DNA from: JAKAVN01 sp963796565
GTDB taxonomy: Bacteria > Desulfobacterota > Binatia > Binatales > Binataceae
Length of the DNA stretch: 64,000 nt
Direction: 5' to 3'
Assembly: GCA_963796565.1 (NCBI GenBank)
Contig: CAWCMA010000004.1
Span: 315,694 to 379,693 of the forward strand
Below the pieces are notes generated by a model, which had not been told where the DNA came from, searched no databases, and saw nothing but the letters and a program-made list of their open reading frames with translations. Each line of letters opens with the position of its first letter. The stretch's first letter is position 1. A program made the position numbers and the translations under genes. Shown here piece after piece: positions 10,467 through 19,545 of this stretch.

Positions 10467-11870
10467 TCAGGCGGAAAGCCGTGCCGTGCCCATCTTCGAC
10501 TTTTCCTTGCGCCGGTAGCTGCTGTAGGCGGCTCCGGGATGATCGTCGGCGAGGCGCTGATGGCCCTTGCCGAAGTAGTGCTCGCGCAGCGTGCTCGCCT
10601 CGTACTCCTTGCGCAACAGCCCGCGGCGCTGCAATTCCGGCACGACCAGGTCGACGAAGCTGGCGTAATCAACCGGCGTGTCAACCGAGAAATAATTGAA
10701 GCCGTCGACGCCGCCCTCGACGATCCATCGCTCGAGTTCGTCGGCGACGCGCCGATAGTTGCCCACCGGCACCGGCATCACGCTGGCGATCGAAACGAAC
10801 TCAGCGATCTCGCGCATCGTCCACTCGCGGGTCGAATCGACCGACGAGAAATACTGCGCGAGGAACTGCATCCCCTCGGACTTTACGTTGCCGATCTTGT
10901 CGCCGGGACCGTACTTTGAAAGATCGATCCCGGTCCATCCGCCGAACAACGCGAAGGCCCCCTCAGGGCTCGCATGTTTCATCATCTCCGCGTGCTTGAG
11001 CCGCGCCTCGGCGTCGGTTACGCCGACCACCGGTGAAATCCCCATCAGGATCTTCAGATGCTTGGGGTCGCGGCCCTTTTCCGCGGCGAGTTCACGGATA
11101 CGATCGCAATAGGCGCGGCACACGGTGGTGTTGGGAAAAACCACGAACACCGCCTCGGCGTGCGCCGCCGCGAACTGCATCCCGCGCCCTGAAAGTCCCG
11201 CCTGGTAAATCACCGGCGTGCGCTGCAGCGATGGCTCGCACAGATGCGGCCCGAGCACGTCGAAATATTTCCCCTGGTGCCGAATCTCATGGACCTTGGA
11301 TGGGTCGGTATGGATATCGCGCTCGGTGTCGCGGACCACTGCGTCCTCCTCCCAGCTCTGCTCCCACAGCTTGTAGACGACCTCCATGTATTCGTCGGCG
11401 CGGTCGTAGCGTTCGTCATGCGGAAGTATTTTGCCAAGGCCGTTGCGCTCGGCGTCGGGCAGATACGAGGTCACGACGTTCCATCCCACGCGTCCCTTGG
11501 TCAGATGGTCGAGCGTGGAGAACAGCTTCGCGGCCATGTAGGGAGGATGGTAGGTGGTGCTGTAGGTGGTGGCGAGTCCGAGATGGCGCGTCACCATCGC
11601 AAGCGCCGGGATGAGCACGGTCGGGTCGTTGCACGGAAACTGCACCGCGTGGCGCACGGCCGCGTCGCGGGTGGCGCGGAAGGCGTCGTAGGTGCCGTGA
11701 ATATCGGCGAAGAAGAGCGCGTCGAAGCATCCGCGCTCCAGCGTGCGCGCAATCTCCGCGTAGTATTCGAGGTCGCGATAGCCGGTCGAGGAGCGGTCCA
11801 GCGGATGCTTCCACTGGCCCTTGGATTGCGGGCAAATCGAGCACTGGGTGAAGGCATTGAGATGGATCAT
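10467..11870 (-). CDS. Luciferase-like FMN-dependent monooxygenase (NtaA/SnaA/DszA type)
   Basis: A 467 aa member of the bacterial luciferase superfamily, NtaA/SnaA/DszA/SoxA branch, whose members use reduced FMN to oxidise nitrilotriacetate, sulfones or alkyl compounds. Typical motifs are seen: LERGCFDALFFAD near residues 43-55, DHLTKGRVGWNVVTS near 130, RYDRADEYMEV near 153-163, and a PVIYQAGLSGRGMQFAA segment near 223. The C-terminus VDGFNYF is also typical. It converges with the cupin gene. Substrate unknown; it needs a flavin reductase that is not visible here. Confidence 0.9.
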   Translation of the reverse strand: MIHLNAFTQCSICPQSKGQWKHPLDRSSTGYRDLEYYAEIARTLERGCFDALFFADIHGTYDAFRATRDAAVRHAVQFPCNDPTVLIPALAMVTRHLGLATTYSTTYHPPYMAAKLFSTLDHLTKGRVGWNVVTSYLPDAERNGLGKILPHDERYDRADEYMEVVYKLWEQSWEEDAVVRDTERDIHTDPSKVHEIRHQGKYFDVLGPHLCEPSLQRTPVIYQAGLSGRGMQFAAAHAEAVFVVFPNTTVCRAYCDRIRELAAEKGRDPKHLKILMGISPVVGVTDAEARLKHAEMMKHASPEGAFALFGGWTGIDLSKYGPGDKIGNVKSEGMQFLAQYFSSVDSTREWTMREIAEFVSIASVMPVPVGNYRRVADELERWIVEGGVDGFNYFSVDTPVDYASFVDLVVPELQRRGLLRKEYEASTLREHYFGKGHQRLADDHPGAAYSSYRRKEKSKMGTARLSA

Positions 11871-12031
11871 GAATGGTCCCCCTCGAGGCTCTGCGAGACG
11901 TCAGCGCCGAATCAGTGCGTGCGCGCTTTCCAGGCACACTATCGCTGTGGCTCGGATATGAGAAGGAGATATGTCGCGATGCGCCGCGCGCTCGTCGCGC
12001 CATTTTTCCGGGTCGCGGCGCTGGGCCGGCG

Positions 12032-12733
12032 TCAGGCGCTCGGGTTCTTGCGCGCGAGGCCGCCGAACAGATCGAGCATCCGCTCCCGCCAGGCAGCGAT
12101 CGGATCGTCGGCCTCCAGCAATGCGAAGCCGCTTATCGTGCGCGCCCATTGAAAGCCGCCGAACACGATGTAGTCGGGGTAGAGTGGGGCGGCGCCGCCG
12201 AGGAACGGTTGCGACTTGAGCGTCATCCGCAGCGGTTCGAGGGCTTGGCGAAAGCCGCCGACTCGTGCCTCGCGATTGGCGCAGAATTGCTCCAGCGGCA
12301 TGCCGAAGCGCGTGGCCCGGGACTGGCGGAAGTAGTCCTGGTCGCGCGGGTCGAGGTGGCCGACGATGTCGGACGCGACGAAGGTCGAGATGCCGCCGTT
12401 CTGCACCGTGTCGGCCCAGCTATTGATGAAGCGCGCGATGGCTCTGGCGGCGGTTCCGCCGAATAGCGAGGGCCGGTCGGGATAAGCATCTTCGAGATAG
12501 TTGGCGATTGCCCAGGAATCCGCGATTACGCGATCGCCGTCCTCGATCACCGGGACGCGGTCCTGTCCCGAGTGCGCGATCGCCGGCTTGTCGCAGTAGC
12601 GCCACGGAATCGTCTCGACCGTCAGATGCTTGTGCGCGAGCGCCATCCGGATGCGCCAGCAATAGGGGCTGAACCTGCGCTTGGGATCGGCGCCCGCCAG
12701 GTCATACATCTTGATTGCGGTTGTAGTCGCCAT
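12032..12733 (-). CDS. Glutathione S-transferase family protein
   Basis: A 233 aa two-domain GST. The N-terminal thioredoxin-like domain carries FSPYCWRIRMAL (residues 21-32) and the glutathione-binding PVIEDGDRVIADSW (residues 62-75, cis-Pro followed by V-I-x-D-x-x-x-x-x-x-S). The C-terminal helical domain follows. The ATG at 12733 has a GGGAGG ribosome site six bases upstream. It lies downstream of the his genes on the same strand and may detoxify or modify electrophilic intermediates. Confidence 0.88.
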   Translation of the reverse strand: MATTTAIKMYDLAGADPKRRFSPYCWRIRMALAHKHLTVETIPWRYCDKPAIAHSGQDRVPVIEDGDRVIADSWAIANYLEDAYPDRPSLFGGTAARAIARFINSWADTVQNGGISTFVASDIVGHLDPRDQDYFRQSRATRFGMPLEQFCANREARVGGFRQALEPLRMTLKSQPFLGGAAPLYPDYIVFGGFQWARTISGFALLEADDPIAAWRERMLDLFGGLARKNPSA

Positions 12734-12784
12734 GGCGGCCTCCCAGAGCGGTTCATCCGCTCGCTGCAAGCGTGAATGAGGTCT

Positions 12785-13201
12785 TCAGGGAGCCGGCGTC
12801 GCCGCTGGAAACCCCATCTTCTCGGCCGACTCGGGATAGAGCCACACGGTCTTGCCCGCTTCCGGGCCGTCGAGGACGCGAACCTTGGCCGCGCCATTTT
12901 CGTTCGGACCAGCCTCCGCGAGTAGGGTGCCCGCGGGCACCATCATCAGATTGTGATGGTAAAAGAGCTTGCTCACTTCCATCGTGCCGAACGCGTCGAG
13001 CGAGCGCAGCGCGGCGATCCCTGCCGCGTAGTCTTCCTTGTTGTCCGCCGCAATGGTTTCCTTCTCGAGGCGCCATTGCTTGCCCGTGACGGGCGGTGCG
13101 TCCGCGGGCAGGCTCTTCCCGGTTGCCGAGACCGAGGGCTTGCACGACATCATCATCAGAGCAACGCAAACAGAGAGGATGGCGGGGGCTATTCTGTTCA
13201 C
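12785..13201 (-). CDS. Lipoprotein of unknown function
   Basis: A 138 aa predicted lipoprotein. From the GTG at 13201 the signal peptide VNRIAPAILSVCVALMMMSC ends in a Cys at residue 20 with a lipobox-like MMSC. The mature part contains a C-terminal strand region (GAAKVRVLDGPEAGKTVWLYPESAEKMGF) resembling an SH3-like beta barrel, which is an inference only. It starts 23 nt after hisG and may be co-transcribed. Longer readings from 13276 overlap hisG and look unlike a signal peptide. Confidence 0.68.
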   Translation of the reverse strand: MNRIAPAILSVCVALMMMSCKPSVSATGKSLPADAPPVTGKQWRLEKETIAADNKEDYAAGIAALRSLDAFGTMEVSKLFYHHNLMMVPAGTLLAEAGPNENGAAKVRVLDGPEAGKTVWLYPESAEKMGFPAATPAP

Positions 13202-13223
13202 AGAATCTTTTCGAGGCTCCTCT

Positions 13224-14123
13224 TCAGATGATCTTGTTGAGCGGGAACTCGATGATCCCGACCGCGCCGGCTTCAAGCAGCTTGGGAAACAATTCGCGCA
13301 CGGTATGCTCGGCGATCACGGTCTCCACCGCCAGCCATTCCTTACCCTTGAGATTGGGCGAAGGGTAGAGCGACGAAACGGTAGGCGCGGTTATCGAGGG
13401 CAGCAGCTCGATCACTTTTTCCAGGTTCTCCCGCGCGACGTTCATCTTGATTCCGACCCGGTTCTCGGCGTCGAGCGCGCCGCGCAGCAGCATTCCGATT
13501 TGCCGAATCTTGGCCTGCTTCCATCCCACGGCCCACGCCTCGGGGTTGGCGACCAGCACCGGGGTCGAAGTCAGAAGCTGCTCGACGATCCGCAGACCGT
13601 TGGCGCGCAGCGAGGAGCCGGTCTCGGTGACCTCGACCACGGCGTCGACCAGGCCCTCGGCGGCCTTGGCCTCGGTGGCCCCCCAGGAAAACTCAACATC
13701 TACTTTAATTTTACGTTGAGCGAAGATCCGGCGCGTGAACTCGACCATCTCGGTCGCCACGCGCTTGCCTTCGAGGTCCTCCAGCCGGCGCACCGGCGAG
13801 ACATCCGGCACCGCAAGCACCCATCGCGTCGGCACCAGCGAGACCTTTGAGTAGGTGAAGCTTTCGACCTCATGCAGCTCGACGGCGTTTTCGACGATCC
13901 AGTCGCTGCCGGTGATACCGGCGTCGAGCGAGCCGTCGGCGATATAACGCGGCATCTCCTGCGGGCGCAGCAGCCGGCAGCTCAACGTCGGATCGTCGAC
14001 GCTCGGCATGTAGGAGCGCGCGCCGACCGACACGCGCCATCCCGACTTGCGCATCAGTTCGATGGTCTGGGCTTCGAGGCTGCCCTTGGGCAGTCCGAAT
14101 TTGAGTACGTTATCAGCGGGCAT
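13224..14123 (-). CDS. hisG: ATP phosphoribosyltransferase, long form
   Basis: First enzyme of histidine synthesis, joining ATP and PRPP. The 299 aa length and the C-terminal ACT-like regulatory domain (about residues 220-299) identify the long HisG form, which does not need HisZ. N-terminal LKFGLPKGSL, DAGITGSDWIVE and the PRPP-binding EVTETGSSLRANGL are visible. The ATG at 14123 fits the family start; the open frame extends further upstream but is not conserved. It follows hisI by about 100 nt on the same strand. Feedback inhibition by histidine is expected from the regulatory domain. Confidence 0.95.
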   Translation of the reverse strand: MPADNVLKFGLPKGSLEAQTIELMRKSGWRVSVGARSYMPSVDDPTLSCRLLRPQEMPRYIADGSLDAGITGSDWIVENAVELHEVESFTYSKVSLVPTRWVLAVPDVSPVRRLEDLEGKRVATEMVEFTRRIFAQRKIKVDVEFSWGATEAKAAEGLVDAVVEVTETGSSLRANGLRIVEQLLTSTPVLVANPEAWAVGWKQAKIRQIGMLLRGALDAENRVGIKMNVARENLEKVIELLPSITAPTVSSLYPSPNLKGKEWLAVETVIAEHTVRELFPKLLEAGAVGIIEFPLNKII

Positions 14124-14226
14124 AGTCGCTAGCTTTGCTTCCGTGTCGTTCCGGTTATTGCAGGTCGTTGATGAATTATTCGCGAATTGTTGGCAAATCG
14201 TTCGAACGTATGTGAGTCGCGGCCGT

Positions 14227-14682
14227 TCAATGCGCGGGCTTGGCGGTCTTGGCGGTCTGGGATTGATGCCCGTAGCCGGGGCCGTACTTGGCCGGGTCGA
14301 CCCGGCGCGTATCGACCGTGTGCCAGGCGCCGTCGCGCAAGACGCGAAAGAAGCACGCCTCGTAGCCCTCGTGGCAGGCGGCACGGTCGCCGTGCTGCTC
14401 GACCGAGAGCAGGATGGTGTCGTTGTCGCAGTCGATACGAATCTCGTGCACGGTCTGGTAGTTGCCTGACTCTTCGCCCTTGCGCCACAGGCGGTTGCGC
14501 GAGCGCGAGAAATAGCAGGCGTGGCCGGTCTTGACGGTTTCCTCGAAGGCCTCGCGATTCATGTAGGCGACCATCAGGAGGCGTCCGCTTTTATAGTCCT
14601 GGGCGATGGCCGGCACTACGCCGCCATTCTTATCGAAATCAATTTGCGAGGCCGCCTGCTGCGATGCTAGCTGGGTTTCCAT
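14227..14682 (-). CDS. hisI: Phosphoribosyl-AMP cyclohydrolase
   Basis: Hydrolyses the adenine ring of phosphoribosyl-AMP in histidine synthesis. The 151 aa protein contains the HisI core, with LLMVAYMNREAF (about 35-46), the YFSRSRNRLWRKGEESGN signature, and the metal-binding Asp/Cys cluster IDCDNDTILL plus CHEGYEACF. No HisE domain is fused, so HisE must be elsewhere. The ATG at 14682 is chosen because upstream residues are not conserved. The C-terminal tail (GHQSQTAKTAKPAH) is lineage-specific. Confidence 0.94.
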   Translation of the reverse strand: METQLASQQAASQIDFDKNGGVVPAIAQDYKSGRLLMVAYMNREAFEETVKTGHACYFSRSRNRLWRKGEESGNYQTVHEIRIDCDNDTILLSVEQHGDRAACHEGYEACFFRVLRDGAWHTVDTRRVDPAKYGPGYGHQSQTAKTAKPAH

Positions 14683-14730
14683 CTGCGCGCGCCGGCCTCC
14701 GGAGGTCGGCAAACTCCTTTTGGTGAACAC

Positions 14731-15100
14731 AGAAGTATCGATTAAACCTCGGGCGGTTTCAATGCTGCCGCAGCGCCGGGTGATGGGCGGTTTTCACGGA
14801 ACTAGGCCCGCGACCTCTTCGATACTCAAAACCGGCTACCCAGCGCCGGGGTCCGTCCTAATCAGAGCTCCGCTTCACGCGCAGGCGGTTCCAAAATCAG
14901 GCCCGGAATGTATAGAGTCGCTTCGGAGGGGCGTGAAACTATCCTGGAAGCGCCCTCGCACGTGTATCACCAAGTCCTCGGACAGCCTGAAGGACGCGTA
15001 AGGAACGTAACGTGCGGATGGATTTGCGTCCGCCCTCCCAGCCGGCGACTACGCAAGGGAGCTACCACGCAAAGTATCAACTGATGAGCGATAATCGAAA
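14731..15100. other. Intergenic region between hisI and hydrolase gene
   Basis: About 370 bp separating divergent genes. I see no RNA gene, no long inverted repeat and no convincing ORF. It should hold the promoters for hisI-hisG (leftward) and for the hydrolase (rightward), but I could not assign -35/-10 boxes with confidence. Confidence 0.4.
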
Positions 15101-15964
15101 ATGAAGGCGTTCCGGCCGCTAAGCGGCGCACTGGCCGCGACCCTGATGCTGCTTGTCGCGGCGACCGGTGCCTGCCGGCATCGCGCGAAGGAGGAGTTGC
15201 GCTCGAAGCCCGCCTTCGCGCCGTTCAACTTTCAAATCGCCGTGGGCGCCGACCATTACAATATCGAGGGCTACATCGCACATTCCGCCGACGCCGGCCG
15301 CCTGCCCGCGCTGCTCGTGCTGACGGCCGGCGAGGGCAACGCGCGCCGCTGTATCAATCAGAGCGCCGGGCTGACCGCGCTGGGCATGCTCGAGGCCTGC
15401 ATCAGTATCCCCGGCTACGGCAAGTCCTCGGGCCCGAGCCGCTTCGTCGGGCCGCAGGCGGTCGAGGCGGCGCATCGCGCGATCGACCTGCTGGAGGCGC
15501 GCCCGGACGTCGACCCGGACCGCATCGCAGTATGGGGCTTGTCGGACGGAGCGGTGGCGGCGGGCCTGCTGATGGACAGCGACCCGCGGCTGCGCGCGGT
15601 TATTTTGCAGTCGGGCTTTTATGACACGCTCAAGATGTGGCCCGAGGCGCCGCTGCGCGAGAAGGTCACCATCCTGCGCCAGGTGTGGCCGAGCCATCGC
15701 GTGCTCGCCGAGCGCAGCGTGATTGCGCATCTGCCGCCCAAGCTCGATTGCAGCGTGCTTATCATGCACGGCGAGCATGACAAAAAGATGCCGGTGGAGC
15801 AGGCCAAACGGCTGGCCGAGGACCTTCAGACCCGCGGGGTCAAGGTCGAAACGCGTTTTTTCGACGACGGCCACGACCTCGGCGGCAAGGTCGACGGACC
15901 GCTCAAGCAATTCCTGCGTGAGAACCTGATCGCAGCCGCGCCGCGCACGCATACCCCGTCCTGA
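15101..15964 (+). CDS. Exported alpha/beta-hydrolase (prolyl-oligopeptidase-like)
   Basis: A 287 aa hydrolase with an N-terminal export signal ending ATGAC at residue 25, which may be a lipidation site. The nucleophile elbow is GLSDGA (Ser about residue 149), followed by a conserved SGFYDT segment, a putative acid in MHGEHDKKMP (Asp about 224) and the catalytic His in DDGHDL (about 255). The full Ser-Asp-His triad is therefore visible. It resembles dienelactone-hydrolase or prolyl oligopeptidase type esterases; the substrate is unknown. Confidence 0.82.
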   Translation: MKAFRPLSGALAATLMLLVAATGACRHRAKEELRSKPAFAPFNFQIAVGADHYNIEGYIAHSADAGRLPALLVLTAGEGNARRCINQSAGLTALGMLEACISIPGYGKSSGPSRFVGPQAVEAAHRAIDLLEARPDVDPDRIAVWGLSDGAVAAGLLMDSDPRLRAVILQSGFYDTLKMWPEAPLREKVTILRQVWPSHRVLAERSVIAHLPPKLDCSVLIMHGEHDKKMPVEQAKRLAEDLQTRGVKVETRFFDDGHDLGGKVDGPLKQFLRENLIAAAPRTHTPS

Positions 15965-16033
15965 TACGGACCTAAGCGGCGCGGCCGCCCATTCTCCATT
16001 GGAGCCCGTGCCGCGGCTCGCGACGCGCGTGCC

Positions 16034-16552
16034 TCAGCGTAGCGCCTTGGCCGCCTCGACCACGGCGTCGGCGTGGCCCGCGACCTTCACCTTGGGGAAG
16101 ACCTTGCGAATCACGCCGGCGCGATCGATGAGGAAGGTGGTGCGTTCGATTCCCATGAACTCGCGTCCGTAGAGCGACTTCTTCTTGTAGACTCCGTAAA
16201 GCCGCGTGACGCGGTTGCCGGCGTCGCTCAGCAATGGAAAGTTCAGCGCGTGCTTGTCGATGAACTTGCGATGGGACTCCGGCGAGTCGGCGCTCACCCC
16301 GACGACCTGCGCGCCCAGCGCCTTGAGACGGGCCGTGGTGTCGCGGAAGTCGCACGCCTCGGTGGTGCATCCGGGCGTCATGTCCTTGGGATAGAAGTAG
16401 AGCACGAGATTGCCGCCTGCGAGCAACTCCTTGAGCGAGACGGTCTTGCCGCCGCCGTCGGGAAGCTCGAAGGGCGGCGCCTTGCGACCTTCCATCTCGG
16501 GCACGGTTCCCTTGACGGGCGTCTTGGCGGTTCCGGTGCGCGCCTTGGCCAT
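16034..16552 (-). CDS. bcp: Peroxiredoxin, BCP/PrxQ type
   Basis: Thiol peroxidase that reduces hydroperoxides. The 172 aa protein has the BCP signature DMTPGCTTEACDFRD, with the peroxidatic Cys and a resolving Cys five residues later, as in atypical two-Cys PrxQ. The ATG at 16552 is preceded by GAGGAG at good spacing, so the upstream ATG at 16573 is not used. An Ala/Thr/Lys-rich N-terminal extension of about 20 residues precedes the domain. Confidence 0.93.
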   Translation of the reverse strand: MAKARTGTAKTPVKGTVPEMEGRKAPPFELPDGGGKTVSLKELLAGGNLVLYFYPKDMTPGCTTEACDFRDTTARLKALGAQVVGVSADSPESHRKFIDKHALNFPLLSDAGNRVTRLYGVYKKKSLYGREFMGIERTTFLIDRAGVIRKVFPKVKVAGHADAVVEAAKALR

Positions 16553-16734
16553 GGTTAGCTCCTCGATTCGCACTCACGATTCCATCATTTTCGGCACGGG
16601 TAAAGCGCGGACGCCGCACGTCAATAAAAAACTGCTGTGGCGCAATGGCTTCACAAGATCGTAGTTGACGGCGTGGCAGTCAGGCTCTATGCTTGCGGCG
16701 GGAAGCGTCCAACTAAAAATACCTGTCGTCATAC

Positions 16735-17769
16735 ATGGCTGCATACACCGAGCTTCACAAGCCGTTCCTCGAACAAATTGGCGACGATTACAATCTCGGC
16801 CGCATCCTCAGCGCCGTCGGTATCCCGCAAGGCTCGGTCAACAGCAACTACCTGGTCGAAACCGCCAAGGGGCGCTTCCTGCTGCGGGTCGACGAGGTCA
16901 AGACCGAGGGCGAGGTCAAGCGCGAGATCGACCTGCTGGCTTTTCTGCGCAAGCATTCCTTTCCCTGTCCGCATCCAATGCAGGACCGGATGGGCCGGTA
17001 CTGGCGCGAGTACGAAGGCAAGTGCGCCTCGCTCTACCGTTTCCACGAAGGGCGAATCGTGCCGCCCGAGCGTCTGCGCCCGACTCAGCTCGAAACCATC
17101 GGGCGCACGCTCGGAGAGCTGCACGTCATCGGCAAGGGCTACAAAAAGGGGATCGACAACCGCTTCAGCTTCGAGCGTATCGCCGACCTCTACCTCAGCG
17201 TGCGCGGCCGGCTGCCGAATTATTTTCGCAAGATAAGCCGCACGCTCGAAGACGAGGTCGACTACCTGACGCGCTACCTTGAGGGCAAGCTGCCCAAGGG
17301 CGTGATCCACGGCGACCTGTTTGCCGATAACGTGCTTTTCCGCGGTGAGAAGCTGACCGCGGTGCTCGACTTCGACGCGGCCTGCCGCGGCAAATTCATC
17401 TTCGACCTCGCGACCGCCGTCAACGCGCTATGTTTCGTCGACAGCCAATATTCGCTCGACCGTTTTCGTTTTCTGCTGCACGGCTACGAGTCGGTGCGCA
17501 CGCTGTCGCTGGCGGAATGGGACGCGTTCCCCAACGAGTTGCGCTACTCTTCGCTGCGCTTCACCATCACGCGCCTGCATGACTTCTTTCTCCATCCGCT
17601 GGACAACAACCGCCGGGTCCACAAGGACTTCCGCGAGTTCTTCGAGCGCCTGCGCATCCTGCGTCGCGAACGCGAGGGCGGGATGGAGGCGTTGTTGATG
17701 GCGATGGCGACCGGGTACGATTACCGCAAGTACCAGAAGGTGAAGGCGAACGAGCGGCTGAAAGCCTGA
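16735..17769 (+). CDS. thrB: Homoserine kinase-like phosphotransferase (ThrB2/APH fold)
   Basis: A 344 aa kinase of the aminoglycoside phosphotransferase/homoserine kinase II family. The catalytic loop GVIHGDLFADNVLF (about residues 188-201) contains the HGDxxxxN motif, and AVLDFDAACRGKFIFDLA contains the DFG-like metal Asp. N-terminal GSVNSNYLVETAKGRFLLRVDE is the nucleotide-binding strand-turn-strand. This architecture matches ThrB2, which phosphorylates homoserine in threonine synthesis. No other thr gene is adjacent, so a related sugar or amino-alcohol kinase cannot be excluded. Confidence 0.82.
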   Translation: MAAYTELHKPFLEQIGDDYNLGRILSAVGIPQGSVNSNYLVETAKGRFLLRVDEVKTEGEVKREIDLLAFLRKHSFPCPHPMQDRMGRYWREYEGKCASLYRFHEGRIVPPERLRPTQLETIGRTLGELHVIGKGYKKGIDNRFSFERIADLYLSVRGRLPNYFRKISRTLEDEVDYLTRYLEGKLPKGVIHGDLFADNVLFRGEKLTAVLDFDAACRGKFIFDLATAVNALCFVDSQYSLDRFRFLLHGYESVRTLSLAEWDAFPNELRYSSLRFTITRLHDFFLHPLDNNRRVHKDFREFFERLRILRREREGGMEALLMAMATGYDYRKYQKVKANERLKA

Positions 17770-17901
17770 CGGCGCTTTGCGCGCCGTTCCCGTTCCCGCG
17801 ATGAACCCGCATCCGTCTCGCGCCGCGGCGCCGGTGTCCAGCGCCGCATCCCCAACGAACCTCTCAGAGAATTACCCAGAGAATTGCCCGGAGACTTACC
17901 G

Positions 17902-18804
17902 ATGTCCGCGCTCCTAAAGCGGCTCGATGCAGACAAGCCCGCGCTTTGGCTGGAGGTCGCTCCGCCGCGCGGCATCGCCGTCGAGTCGATGCTTACCAGG
18001 CTCGCCGCCGTGCGCGGACACGTCGACGCGATCAACCTCGCCGATAACGCGCTCGGGCGGGTCAAGCTCGCGCCGCTGGTGTTCGGCTCGATGATCAAGT
18101 CGCGGCTGGGGATGGCAGTAGTGATCAACTTTTCCTGCCGCGATCGCAACCGCTACGCATTGAAGGCCGACCTGCTGGGCGCGGGCGCGCTCGGTATCGA
18201 GGGGGTGGTGGCGCTGGCCGGCGACAAGCTCGCCGCCGATCCAGACGGCGTGCGGCCCGTCCGCGACCTCGACACCTTCAGCTTGCTGAGCACGATGAAG
18301 GATTTGCGCCGCGGCGAGACCGGTGAGGGGCGGCGCCTGCTCAAGACGCTTCCCGAGTTCGCGATCGGCGCGGTCGCCAATCCCAATCGCAAGGCCGCCG
18401 AGCGCGAGTTCGAATTGCTCGAGCGCAAGGCGGCCGCCGGCGCCGAGTTCGTGATAACGCAGCCGGTTTTCGACGTCGCGCTGGCGCGGACCTTCATCGC
18501 CCGCGCGCGACGCCACCAGCTGCGCGTGGTGCTCGGCATCCTGCCCGTCAAGCGCGAGTCGATGGCCGACTATCTCAAGGATCGCATTCCTGACCTCGCC
18601 AGTGCCCATTCGCACTTCGACCGCTACGCCGGCCTCAGCGAAGAGGAGGCGCGTCGCATGTCGATCGATTCGAGCGTCGCTCTGATGCGCGCATTGGCGG
18701 GCGAGGTCGCAGGCTTTAACATAATGAGCGGCGGCGGACCCTCGCTCGCGATCGAGCTTGCGCTCGAGTTCAGCCGCTCGCTGGAGGACTCCGGTGCGCG
18801 CTAG
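17902..18804 (+). CDS. metF: Methylenetetrahydrofolate reductase
   Basis: A 300 aa MTHFR-family TIM barrel that reduces methylene-THF to methyl-THF. Seen are LWLEVAPPRG at the N-terminus (with the Glu that replaces or equals the catalytic Glu of the family EVxPP motif), INLADNALGR, a GVVALAGDK strand, AVANPNRKAAEREFELLERKAAAGAEFVITQPVFD typical of MetF, and a GILPV strand near residue 213. The ATG at 17902 follows CCGGAG. It overlaps the folE start by 11 nt, linking two folate-related genes in one transcription unit. Confidence 0.88.
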   Translation: MSALLKRLDADKPALWLEVAPPRGIAVESMLTRLAAVRGHVDAINLADNALGRVKLAPLVFGSMIKSRLGMAVVINFSCRDRNRYALKADLLGAGALGIEGVVALAGDKLAADPDGVRPVRDLDTFSLLSTMKDLRRGETGEGRRLLKTLPEFAIGAVANPNRKAAEREFELLERKAAAGAEFVITQPVFDVALARTFIARARRHQLRVVLGILPVKRESMADYLKDRIPDLASAHSHFDRYAGLSEEEARRMSIDSSVALMRALAGEVAGFNIMSGGGPSLAIELALEFSRSLEDSGAR

Positions 18805-19441
18805 AAAAATAGGATTTCAGGCAGCCTCCCGCCCTCCGCGACCAGCGATCGAGAGCGCCCACGCGCAAAGTTCCGGCGGAGCCGCGGTCGAAGACGCGGT
18901 GCGATTGATCCTGCGCCACGTTGGCGAGGATCCCGAGCGCGAGGGACTCAAGCTCACGCCGACCCGGGTGCTGCACGCGCTGGAATTCCTGACCCGCGGC
19001 TACCGCGAGGATCCCAAGGTCGCTATCAACGGCGCGGTCTTCTCCGAGGAGGAGTACCAGGAGATCATCCTGTGCAAGGACCTCGACTTCTACTCCTTGT
19101 GCGAGCATCACCTGCTGCCTTTTTTCGGCAAGGCGCACCTCGCCTATTTGCCCAACCGGCGCATCATCGGACTCTCCAAGCTCGCCCGGCTGGTCGAGAT
19201 TTACGCGCGCCGCTTGCAGGTGCAGGAGCGGTTGACCACGCAGATCGCGCACACCCTGATGGAGGAGATCGAGCCGCTGGGCGTGGCCGTCGTGCTCGAG
19301 GCCGAGCACCTGTGCATGCGGATGCGTGGGGTCGAAAAGCAGAATTCCTACGTCACGACCTCGGCGATGCTGGGGGTGTTCCGCACCCACTTCGAGACCC
19401 GGCAGGAGTTCATGAACCTGCTGCGCAACGCTAAGCAGTAG
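18794..19441 (+). CDS. folE: GTP cyclohydrolase I
   Basis: Converts GTP to dihydroneopterin triphosphate, the first step of folate or pterin synthesis. 215 aa from the GTG at 18794, which sits behind GGAGG inside the end of metF. Zinc and active-site motifs are visible: FYSLCEHHLLPFFGKAHLAYLP and LCMRMRGVEKQNSYVTTSA. The long N-terminal 40 residues are not conserved. Co-location with metF suggests coordinated one-carbon and folate metabolism. Confidence 0.96.
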   Translation: MRARKIGFQAASRPPRPAIESAHAQSSGGAAVEDAVRLILRHVGEDPEREGLKLTPTRVLHALEFLTRGYREDPKVAINGAVFSEEEYQEIILCKDLDFYSLCEHHLLPFFGKAHLAYLPNRRIIGLSKLARLVEIYARRLQVQERLTTQIAHTLMEEIEPLGVAVVLEAEHLCMRMRGVEKQNSYVTTSAMLGVFRTHFETRQEFMNLLRNAKQ

Positions 19442-19504
19442 GCCCGCCGCGGATAGGGTGCCGCCGCTCGCACATCCCGGATTTGAAGGCGCCGCGCAGG
19501 GAAC

Positions 19505-19545
19505 AGTGAAGAGTGAAAAGTGAACCGTGAAAAGTGAAAAAGTGA
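19505..19545 (+). repeat. Short 7-nt period GTGAA repeat
   Basis: Six GTGA words begin at 19506, 19513, 19520, 19527, 19534 and 19542, a 7-nt period (last step 8). Because 7 is not a multiple of 3, potential GTG starts occur in all three frames just before rpiA. No Shine-Dalgarno stands apart from the repeat. Confidence 0.75.
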
